Shown here piece after piece: positions 35,401-47,400 of a DNA stretch of 64,000 bases. The stretch is from Takakia lepidozioides. Taxonomy: Eukaryota > Streptophyta > Takakiopsida > Takakiales > Takakiaceae. How positions within the stretch are numbered: the first letter of the stretch is position 1; each line of letters begins with the position of its first letter. Location: contig CM060733.1 in the NCBI GenBank assembly GCA_030704615.1, positions 12,524,001 through 12,588,000 on the forward strand. The letters run 5' to 3'. Below the pieces are notes generated by a model. It was given only the letters and a program-made list of their open reading frames with translations. It searched no databases and had not been told where the DNA came from. Position numbers and translations under genes: made by a program.

Positions 35401-38400
35401 ATGTTTATTTCTTTTCTTTCCCTCTCTATCTCTTTCTCAAACACACCCTTGAGGAGTGGATCTGCCTGGGTTGCGCCACAGGTGAAGGGGAGACAGCATC
35501 ATTTCTTGGTCTGGTGCCCTGCATACTGTGAGTTCTGAGGCAGATTCTTGTCTGTTTAGAGATCCCCCATCCCTGGCAGATTCCTTCGAGCACCGGAAGT
35601 GTTTTGTAGCTTACCTGCATAGCACATTCTTCGTTTAATCACACTTGACTAGCTCCCTGGGGATTTCTTTGCTTGGTTCTTTGCTGTTCTACTTTTCTAT
35701 TTCTGTTACTCCGTATCAATCTTTGTCTCTGCTTTTCTTTGAGGAAAGGGGCATTACCCCCTATCAGTAAGATCAGTGACGTGAGGTTCTTGCTAACACC
35801 TCGGGGCAACTGGGTTGGTGGAAAGAAGGGACGGAAAGTAGTACACCAAGATAAGCATGCTCTTGCCTTGCAGGCTTTGGGATAATGATGCATCTCGCTA
35901 TACCCCAAGGATCTTGTATTGTCCTCTGCATCTGTCCGACATATGGGGTCTATGTGGGGGCATTGCAGTGAGAAGGTGGAGGTTCATCGAGGAGGGAAGG
36001 ATTGGAAGTTGTCTCTGAAGGAATGGTTGACTATGCTCAAAGAAATGCGAAATTCACGTTCACTCTTCAAAAGCTCAGTTGTTAAGGATATTCTAGAAAA
36101 TAGGTGAGGCTCTATTCAAAGTGTGGTGAGTCTCATTTGCCAGGAGTTCAATTTTTTGCTCAAAGGGCAAATCAAAAGGAAGTTGTCTAGATGGAATCAC
36201 TTTCTCACATAGGAATGAAACTCTGTGATTCTGCAGTACATCTTTAACTTGTTGATTCTGCAAAGTTCCGCAGCACTGTGGTCTGTCTATTCAATCAGTC
36301 TCTGCCCCGCGGCAGATGGAGCTCCTGTTAAATTTTTGACTGGAACCTCTGGCAGTTGTGTGTTGACAAGAGAGGAGAGCATGTGAAGGGTTAAGGGCCA
36401 TTTGTTCCACATCCCTCTTCAGTTGTCCCTCCTTAATCAGATGGACAAATCTTGCCCTGATTAGAAGGATGTAATGTTTGGTTTTGCAGGACTCTTATGG
36501 ACCGTGACCCTGCCATCCAGCGGTTAAGTCTTGAGTGTCTACTAAATTGGAAAGATGGGTATCTGACAACTTATGCAGAGCACCTAGAGAACCTTATTTC
36601 TTACACAACTCTTCGAGACGAACTAGTCACATGGAATGTTGGGAGAGACAGCCATCAGGTGCAGGAGGAGCACCGAAGGGGCTTGGTTTCAGTCGTTGTG
36701 CGGATTCTCTATCCTAAAATCATGAAACGCAGTGCCAAATTTTCAGGGAAGGTGAGACATGTGGATATGCTTTGCTCTGTCATTTCCTTACTATTTTCTT
36801 CGTAGTCACATTTGGTGCATATGTTGTAGGCTCGAGGGCTGGAGCTTTGCTAGCCTAGAGACAAATCAATATTCCGTTGCCTAAGCGGATTGCTCTTGAC
36901 TGTGCTCAAGCAGTGTCAGTTTTGGTTGAAGTTAGTATCTTGGTAGGACATATTCCACCCAAGGGGACGTCATAGGCATATCGACAGTGAAGAGTCAGTG
37001 AGTAAGGGCACCTCATTCCCTATGTTGCTGCATCATGTATCTTCAGCAAATCCAAGTAGTGCATTTGGGGTGCTTGGAATGACTTCAAGAATTCAGACTC
37101 AGAAATATATTATTGAGTTGGGAAGTGACAGGTTAAATCCCTTTTTACATATGAGTCATCTGTGTGGGTACTCAACTTGGACTGCAGGTAGCAGCAGGCA
37201 TTCAAAGGAATGCAGTGCTTTCATTTTTGGCACATCTGGAAACAAGAGAGTTGGCCTCTCTGTTCTGCCTTCTGTTAAAGCCACTTCAGTCAGCGTTTTC
37301 CAAGGATGAGGGGGCAGCATATGGCAGATCAAAGTTCAACTGGGAGGCTGCTATGGAGCAGGATAGGGTCAGCTCTGATTTTATTGAATGGGTTGATTAC
37401 AAAGCAGTTGCCAGACTTCCTTTCAAAAGGAAGATGGGGTTTTTGAATATGGTTAAAGATGCACTTGAAATTTTTGACCAGGAAAGATTGGGACCATATC
37501 TGCATGCTCTGCTAGCCTTAGTTTTCAAATGCCTTGAAGGAGCATGTCGAAGCAGTGAAGATATTGAGGTTGACAGCAAAACATTGGCAGAGATAACAAC
37601 CATTGAGGGCAATGATGAGTCAGAAACTGTGGCTGGGAGTGTGGCCTCTGATGCACAGGGCACATCAACTGTCAGCGAGTTAATGGACAGTGAGGCTGGA
37701 GATGACAGGTCTGAAATGAATGCCTCCGGTGTGAACACTGAAGATTTGGGAACCATGGATATTGGTGAAGGTGAAGCAGGTATGTCGTCACTATACTCTG
37801 CCCTTTGAGTTAAATGGCCAAATTTCTCAACAATTCATGATTGATTAGCCCACCAATATTTGCCATCATTCCAACATCTAGGTCTCCTGATATCTGAATT
37901 TCTTTATGCAGGTGGGAAAGTGGAGGCAGCTAAAGGAGAAGAAGAGGTAGAGCAGGATACCTTTGAAATTCAGAGGGTCTCAAAGACCACGCCCGGAGGT
38001 AACCACGAAATTCGGACACTGTGCTTGAGGGTAATCTCCACAGTACTGACCAAATTTCAGAACCTGGATTTTAATCCCTTATATTGGGACATCTTCTTCT
38101 ATGCAATCGCACGGTCCATCCAGAGATTCACTTTAGAGAATTCAACTAGCAGTATGCCTGGGGCTCTCTTTGCCTGCCTGTTGGCTATGTCTCGGAGTGT
38201 GGGGCTTGCGCCATTACTAGCTCGGGACCCAGCTGTAATCCCAAACGTCATAGCAGTGCTCAGTGCAAAGGCGGCCTCACCAGCGATTGTGACCACGGTC
38301 CTTAGCTTTGTGGAGAATATACTCAACTTGGGGGATGAGGGGGATGAAGGGGAGGGAAAGGAAGTTGTGAGAACAGTGTTGCTGCGACATCTTTATGATC

Positions 38401-41400
38401 TTCTTTCCAGAGTGCATGATTTATTGGCCAATCGTCGGGAGCGGACAATGTAAGAGCCTCTCTCAGAGCCGTGTTTTGTGTCCTTTGATGTGATCTAATT
38501 GGTTTTCTTGTGATTGTGCTCGGTCCCATGGGCTCTCTGGCTCACGGCATGCTACACGCTCCTTTATTCTTTCCTCTCTCAAATCGTAATGATGCCAAAT
38601 GTTTAAATACCCAGTCATGTTATTGTAAGTTTGGTTGCCGGTGTAGTGTTGGTGGGGCAGGTGGAAAATTTTGCACATGTCATTTCTCTTGTTGGAATGT
38701 CACGTGACTTGAGAGATGACTGGATAAGTCTGCTGTTCATTGCACCTGTTAATACATAGATTGCCTGCTCAATTTTGAATGCATTGTGGTTGAGAAGATT
38801 CTTGCAGCAATTTTAATAAAGTTTGCCTAAATATGTTTGCACCAGGCTCCAGTAACTGATTTTAGCTATTACTTTCTCCTTTTTGTTCACTGCCAATTGT
38901 GTTGCTAGTGTACCATGCTACTCTTTTGCTGACATTGTTCTCTTGACAACAATCTGGTTTCTCTTGCAGTGGAAAAAGAGTGGTGTTTTCAGTGAGATGG
39001 GAGTTCAGCATACTTATTCGTCTTGCCCAATACATCACTGTGTCTGAGGAGGCAGGAAAGCTAGTGGATGTGTTGCTACCTTTCCTGACGGTGAAGAAGC
39101 ACATAGATCAGGGTGAGTACAAACAATTCTGTATATCTCAATCTTTTCACTGCCTCCTTTAGAAGGCATGGCAGTCCAGGGAGGTGCAATGATGGAATTG
39201 TCGGTCCAGTCAGTTTGGATGGCTTGAGCTGTTTCCTGCAGTGTCCAGTTTTTTGCTACTTTGTACTCTATCAGATAACCGTAACCTATTGTTTTTCTGT
39301 CAACCAGTGGGTTTGGTTTGGGAAATGATCTAAAGACCATTTTTCTCATGGCAGAGGCGTGTTCTGAGGTGCTGCACATAATCAAGGGCCTTGCACCAGC
39401 ATTGGATACTAAGATCATCAATAAGTGTCTGCCTGTCCTGGCCCCTCTCTTGGCATCTCTCGCTGCACAAGATGTGAGGGTAGCTGTCTCGCAAAGTCTG
39501 CGAGCATTTGTGCAAGTGGAGCCTTCTCTGCTTGCTGTGGTATGGTGGCCCTCTCGAGACCTATAATTGTTTTTTCCTCTGCATCTACTCCACCGCTCTT
39601 TTTTATATTTGTTGATACAGTTGATTTCAGTCCTCCTCTCTTCAGATGCCCTTTTCCATTCTGCTACTCCGCTTGGTTTCAAACCATGTGGGGATCAAAT
39701 TCTGATAAGCTTGTGCAAGCATAGAATAATACCCTATCCTGCTATCTGCCAGTTACAACCCTTGCTTTTAGTCCTCTTCGTCATGTTCAACTTTTATTTG
39801 TGTCCCAGGAGCTTCGAACAAAATGAAGAGGCATAGAACTTTCCTGAACTTGTTTCCAGTCTTTGACATGGGTGAGGACCTTAAGGATGACCTGAAGGGC
39901 CTACCTACCTTTGGTACTAGACTGAAATTTAGACTCAGGGCAGGGAGTCTACCTGCAACAATAAACACGGAGAGACTATCAATGTCCGATGTTTGAGCAA
40001 CCTGAAGACAATATCCATCATGTTTGGGGTATGCTCATCAGAGAGTGACTCTCTTCAGGACAAGCAAGAACATCGTCCCTGCACATCTGTTCTCCAACTT
40101 TCAAAAACTCGAGGCAGCCTAAAGCCCTGTTCCTGTTGGGGTCTAACTGCTGGGCAGATCACACACAGCAGATTGATGCTTGTGTGAAGGGCTTTAGGAA
40201 ATCTTGATGACTCAACAAGTTGTTTATTTCAAAGGTCAGTCCCCCTACCGGAGTGAGCCCCTCACAATGGTAGTGTCTGTTCTAGCGTGGGGTCTATGGC
40301 CACAAAGCTATGGCAAACATCTTATGAGTACATTTTGTCCCAGGAACTTCTGTGACCATGTAAGAGAGAGCCTATCTGGGGTGCACAGTACGCCAACGCC
40401 AGACGTTTCAGTTTAGATAACATAGGATCAAATCTTTGGGAATCAGTGAGGTCATGCCCAATGAATTGATGCCCAACTATGCACTGGATATTGCAGGCAG
40501 ACTTGATAGCAGATCTCAATGCTATGTCAACAAGCACACTTGAAGAATATGATTATGAACGCCGGCTTCAGGCTTACGAGCGGATCAACCCCTCTCTTTT
40601 CTCTCTCCTGACACGACCACAAGCACTGCTAGTCCTCTCGCATGCAGTGTACGACATGGGTTTGGAAGATATGTCTCTGAGGCACAGCTCTTCGAATTGC
40701 TTGCAGTCATTCGTCCAGTTCGCCTCCTCTCTTGCAAACGAGGAGGCCCCTGACATCTCAAGAGAGATCAAAAGAGGTGATCTGGAAGAGAAATATAAAG
40801 AGAGTGAGGTTGGAGGCCTTGCTGTGTCTTCATGTGCCATTGTGGGTGAACTGCATGAGGAGGGTGAAGAGGGGCATGAGAAGCATTTGAGAGCAGCAGC
40901 CCGGTCAGTGAAATCCTTGGTACCACAGTTTCTACTTCCACATGTTCGCAATTCAATGGGCTCTGAGCTGCTGGTTGTTAGAAGGGTATGTCTCAATTCT
41001 CTTTGATGTTCAAAGGTGACTCTGTCAAGAAATTGTGTATAGATAGAGCAGGAATAGAATTCACTAAATGGCCCCCTAGAGCTTTGTGCTGTTTTGGAGA
41101 GCAAAAAATTCTTCGTTATCATATGATGGTACAAGCTTCTCACACCTCATATCCTGGCAGTGGATTTTGAGTTGCCTGCAATGACTGCTAGCTTAAGACA
41201 TTCACTAAATGGCCTCCTTGGGCTGAGATTTTTGTTCATTATGTTTGAGTCACCTTATCTCTCCCTTGCTTTGGCTGGACTCTAGAGCTTCCCGCAGTGA
41301 CTTTTATCTTGGAATGATGATTGAATCTTGTTGAACATAGAGGTAATAGGTCTATTTTGGACACATGAACTTGAAAGAAAACAGGGTTTGATCTTTTTAC

Positions 41401-44400
41401 AAAAGTAAAAGTATGACGCCTCCCGAAGGAAGTGTAACTTATGACTTCACCCAAAAGGGCTACTGCCTTCCGCTAGGAAGGTGGACACCTTCATGACACA
41501 CCAGACCGTGGTTTGAACCCACAACCACATCCAACGTGGTATGTGCCCATTACCACTGGGCTACATCTGTTTGTAATCTAGGCACCTCATGGCATGCTGC
41601 CACGTGGGGGTAACCCGAAGCTTGACAAAGCACTTGCCTTCCTCCCACCATAGGCGCTTGTATTGCAGGTTAGCACCCTGCAGCTTCTTTGTTCGGGAGC
41701 TCATTTAGCTAGAGACAGTTATCTATGTTAACCTTAGTGGTATTATCATTTTGGGGCATTATGTGGGATGCAGGAATGGGTGGCATTGCTTCGCCAGATG
41801 GCTGTGAACTTTACAACCTATTCGACTTTGAACGAGTATCAAGGCCTTCTGAGCACAGATCCGGAAGTTGACTTCTTCAACAATGTCGTTCACCTTCAAG
41901 TGAGTTCCTGTTTTGCAACATGCCATTGCTGCAAGTAAATAAATCTCTCCTCCTTTCTCTAGACCTCTTACACATCTATTTTTAATAAGGGAGAATTGTC
42001 ATCTTGTTGCAGGTACATAGAAGAATTAAGGCAATGGCACGATTTAGGGCATTGTGTTCCAATTCTCACTTCTCTCAGGTGAGTCTCTATCTCTGTCATT
42101 ACCTTTCTAGTTTGCGTACTTAGGGGACTCCATGTGTAAGCCACTATGGGTTATGCAGGAACTGCAGGCCTTTAAGTCAATTTGCAAGGTACCTGGGTAC
42201 CAATATTCAGATGAACACAAAAATGTCAAGCTAATGAGTGAAAATTTTCATAATAACATGGTGGAATTAGGGCATACTCTGTTAGATGAACTGAAACAGG
42301 GAGACAGGAAAGGGAACTTTAGAAGGGAAGCCACCACCTAAGCTGCAAGCTTACCTCAGTAGGAAGGGGACAATTTGTGTGTGTATGTTGTAACTTTGAA
42401 CCCTTGTTGTTGTTCTTTTGCCAGGGAGCTCTTTTGAGGGTATTTGTACCTTTGTTTATGAGCTCCATGTTCGAGGCAAAGGGGGATAAGGAGGGAAACC
42501 TGGTTGGAGCTGCGGTTGAGACACTTGCATGCATAGCTGGGCAACTGCAGTGGGAGCCCTACTTCGGACTGCTGATGCGCTGTTTCAAATTTTTGGTCTC
42601 CAAATCTCAACACCAGAAAGTCTTAGTGAGATTAATTTGTGCAATCCTTGATGTTTTCCACTTCTTTGATGCAAGAATTGGAGAGAACATGGGAAAGAGG
42701 AATGGTGAAGAGGGAACAGATGAGATGGACATGGAGAAAGGTAATAGGCAGCGTGCAGATGATGAGGATTCGGATCACAAATTACCAGCACATATTCAGG
42801 GACTTTTGCAGAACCGGGTGCTGCCAGAAGTTACCAGATTGATGGTCTCAAAGATGGATATTGTCAATGCATCAGTTGCTCTTGCTGTTGTGAAGATTCT
42901 GAAACTAATGCCCGAAGAGATAATTGAGGTCGAGCTTCCGCGAATTGTCCAAAGTATGACAAATTTGCTCAAGAATCGTAACAGTCAGGCAGTAAGAGAC
43001 GAGGCCCGGACAGCCCTTGTGGCTGTTGCTGTCACATTGGGGCCCCGTTACTTACATTTCATTGCAGGGGTGCTGAAGTCTTCACTGACAAAGGGGTTTG
43101 AGGTCCATGTTCTGGGATACACCCTTAATTCCCTGCTGGTGAAGCTTCTACCTACAGTGAAAATTGGAGAGATTGACTACTGCCTCAAGCAATTGCTGGA
43201 GATATTGGAGAATGATGTAATGGGTGAGGTCTCAGAGGAGAAGAATGTGGAGGCCATTGCTGCCAAGATGAAGGAGACAAAGCACATGAGGTCATTTGAG
43301 AGCATGAACCTGATTGCCCGGGTGATCACATTTCACACTCAAGTTCCAGTGATGCTTGGCCCTGTTTACAGGAATCTACCTGTATCACTAGCACCAAAAT
43401 CCAGGGTGAAGATAGAGATGATGCTGAAGAGCATTGCTATAGGCTTACAATTGAACCCCTCTCTCACACAAGAGCATCTGTTTGTTTTAGTTCATAGACT
43501 GCTAGAGGATGCTGTGGCAACAGAAAGTGTCTCTGCCCTTGCAAGTGCATCAAAAGAAAAGGCCAAGATTGACAGACAGAGAAGCACTCGCCTTGCTGAA
43601 AATAGCAATAGAAAAGTAACAGATTTGGAGATAGGGGTCTACACCAAAAAATCACAGACAACTCCTGATTCCCCAATACCAAATGTCCATTTGGTCACTG
43701 AATTCGGGCTACAGTTGCTGAACAGCCATCTAAAGAAAGCAAAAGTGAGTGGTCATGACCGTCACACTCTGTCAATGCTGGACCCTCTAGTTGACCTCTT
43801 AACCATCTGCCTTCACTCAAAATATGATGGTGTTTTATCAGGGGCTATTAAAAGCCTGTGCTATTTAGTGAGGCTTCCTCTGGCCTCCCTTGAGTCTCAT
43901 GGGAGCAAAATCACAACTGTGGTGTTTACAATGTCCCAGCGCTTTGGACGGAGCCAAACTCCTCTGCTGCAGGCATGTTTCCATCTCCTTATTGTTCTTA
44001 TCCGGCATTGTGAAGCCTCAAGGATTTCGCAGGAGCAACTAGGATTATTGCTGCAATTTCCAGTTTTTGCAGACTTGGAAAGCAACTCAGGAGGTACTGC
44101 GCTTGCTCTACTAAAGGCTGTAGTTGGGCGGAGGCTTCTTGTCCCAGAGCTGTATGACATGATGACTCGGGTAGCTGAGCTAATGGTGCGCAGTCAGATG
44201 GCACCTGTCCGCAAGGTGTGCAGCCAGGTGCTGCTGCAGTTTCTGCTGGACTACCCTCTAGGCCCCAAGCGCCTTCAGCAGCACCTTGACTTCCTGATTA
44301 CCAACATTGGGTACGCTAACATCTTGTTTGTCATTCTGAATGGGGGATGGGGTAAAAGCAGAGAGGGCCACTTGCATTGCTGGAAGGAGATTTATTTGCT

Positions 44401-47400
44401 TGTTCTTCTGATATAATCAAGAAAGGGCCTGCATTTGACACAGCCTGTTCATATTGGTCGGTCTATCGATGCCACAGATTATGAACTGCTTGATGACTCA
44501 ATATCTGGAAATAACAAGATCCTCATTTCCTCCCAAGAATGTTAGCAAATCTTACAGCTTTCGCTTGTGCAGATACGAGCACGTGAGTGGCCGAGAAGCC
44601 GCCCTGGAAATGCTGCACACGGTGATTATGAAATTTCCTTCATCTGTAGTGGAGGAACAAGCTGAGACCCTTTTCTTACCACTTGTGACAAGGTTGGTTA
44701 ATGACAATGCAAGCCAAGTTCGAGCCATGGTGGGAACAGTGTTGAAGGTCCTCCTGGGTCGTGTAGGCTCTCGATCACTGCAAAGGATGCTGGATTTTAC
44801 TCTCTCATGGTATAAGGGTGACAACCGTCGACTTTGGCGGCCATCTGCACAGGTAGGATATCCTGCCTAAGGTTGTATATTATGGTTGCCATCAAACCAC
44901 AGTTGTCTTCCTCCTGAGTCTTGGTATCGATCATCTGTCACGAAAATTAACTCCTTACAACCTGAAACCTCAGTTACAAGGAGAAAGGATCTAGTCAAGT
45001 TGTTCTCTGTAAACGTTGGCTTGCCATAGCCTTACAGCCATGGACCCCACGGGAACTTAACCCTCCTGGACCCTTTTGTGGGGTTTGCACCCTCCAGGGT
45101 CTTATTATGATGAGCGAGAGACCGATGGACGGAAATATATGGATTGGTTGTCATAGGCTTGCATCCAACTTTTGGAGTGACAAAATCAATAATATAGAGG
45201 GACAGTGAGGAAGCATGCAATGAATTAATGGGGCCCCTATTGGAGCCAAAGGTCTACTCTAGAAGTGAGAATGTACTCATTAGATGCTGTTTGCTCTAGC
45301 CTTGTGGCACAGACCCCGTGCCATTGCGGGTGGAACAAAAGGGAACAGACACTGCCCTTGCAAGGTTCTCACTCCAGTGGCGGGACTTAGCGTGATATAA
45401 ACAACTTTGTCTGGCTTTCCGGATTTCCTCTAGAAAGCCCTTCACACAGGCATATGATCTGTGTGCCAGGTCTTTAGGCTCAACCTCAAGATTTTGAAAG
45501 TTGATGAACAGAGGTGCAGGGACTATGTTCTTCATGTTCCTGAAGAGGGTCACTGTTACCCCGGACATTTATCAGAAATTGGATATTGTCTTCAGGCCGC
45601 CTGCACATCAGGCATTAATAATCTCACTTTCCTCTCTGAGAGAGACACAGAAACTAATGGGGACCTAGAAACAGTGATTTCGACATGTGCAAAGTCAGCA
45701 AACACATTAAGTGAATGGTTGTTGCATAATTTTGTCAGCTGAGCTTTGGTTTCTCTTCCAATCAGGTGCTGGGACTTCTGATTGAGGTCATGCAAGCTAA
45801 TTTTGGGAGGTATGTTCAAGAGGTGTTGCCAGCCACTGTCGCAATTTTGAAACAGTCGAACTCTTCTCAATTGGATGAGGTAGATGAAGAGAGCGCTGGC
45901 ACAGGGAACTCAGTGCTATGGCAAGAAGCTTACTTTTCTTTGACAATGGTTGAGAAGCTGATGCAACAGTTTCCCAGCTTGTACCTTCAGCCAAATCTGC
46001 AGGTAATAGTCTCTGTTGACCTTTTCCTTCACACAAGCTGTTGATTTTCTGTCAGTGTCTTTTCCATTCCAATCAATACTTTTGTAGTTGTTTGAATCCT
46101 GTAGGTATGCTTATTTCCTTATGAACAAAACCCAGATATGGAAAATCTCTTTTCGAAAGACCTAATTAAAGGGGAGGGAGGCATAAAGGTTGGAAGTTAG
46201 AAGGGCATGCAATGCTGTGAAGGTAAGTAGCCACAAAGGGCAAGACGCCATAAAGGTTGAAGCCCTCACACAATATGCTTAAGCTTGTAGAACTATCTTA
46301 GTAGTACACCACCAACCCAAACCATTGCAAACGGAAACATTATGAAGACATGACTGTATGATGACGTGCTTTCTGTCCTTGTATCCTTCTTATGGTCTGC
46401 TTAGTGTGCATCTCAATATTGCAGGAGCTATGGGAAATTGTGTGCTTATTTCTCCTTCACCAACATCTGTGGATCCGCAAAGTGTCTAGCCACCTATTGG
46501 GCATGTACTTCACGGCTTGCGGGCAACCTGATATTGGAAGGGTGCAGTTAGCAGGTTCGTTGAAAGAGGTAAGGTTTCCCCATCGAAAACGAACTACATT
46601 CAACAACCCTGTGCTGATGTTAACCCTTCGAATATCAGTGACAAGAAGTAGAAAACTTCATTGTTCCCATTCTAGAACAAAAGGTCTGTACGACCAAGAG
46701 GAAGTTGCAAACAACACTTCTAGGTAGATAGGAGTTTAAAATTCCATGGGTGCATAGGTTCTGGCCAAATGAAGGAAAGAAAAAGACAGGAATATAAGAA
46801 TGTCCACTTGAGCCCAAACAGACTATGGGAATATTTAAGAAATGATCCCCTTGCTGAGGGCATGGGGAATGAAAGCGGGCAGGTGGGTCTCATGGCTGGC
46901 ATGGAGGTGATGAACCCCCATCAGTGCTTGCTCATGGTGTTAAGCAACACTGGTTTTTGTAACTCTGTTCTTCTACCTGAACTCACTAACAAATACCAAC
47001 TTGTTTGGTCATATTTTGGGTAAACCTTCTCATATTTCTCTTTTTAGAAGATCGCATTGATACCTTGAATGTAAGCCCGTTAGTCTGATCCACATTTTAA
47101 TGTCTGTCCATGGGCATACTTACCTGTGCTTCACACTTGCATCCATCAATCTTGGTTATTCACTTTCTTCACCATACCTGCTTTGTCCAAATAGGGAGAG
47201 GAAGCTCGGCTGCTACGTCCTAGTTGGCTTCTACTTGTGGCTGCATCTCTATGCGAGCAGTTGGATTCAGAATCAGTTGACAATTCACTGACGGAGCAAG
47301 TGGTGAAGAACTTGGTGTACGTAGCATGTGCATTGCGGTTGCTGCCACAGAGTGACTCTACAATGGGTCACTTTCCAGGACTCGTGGGCTTTGAGGATGA

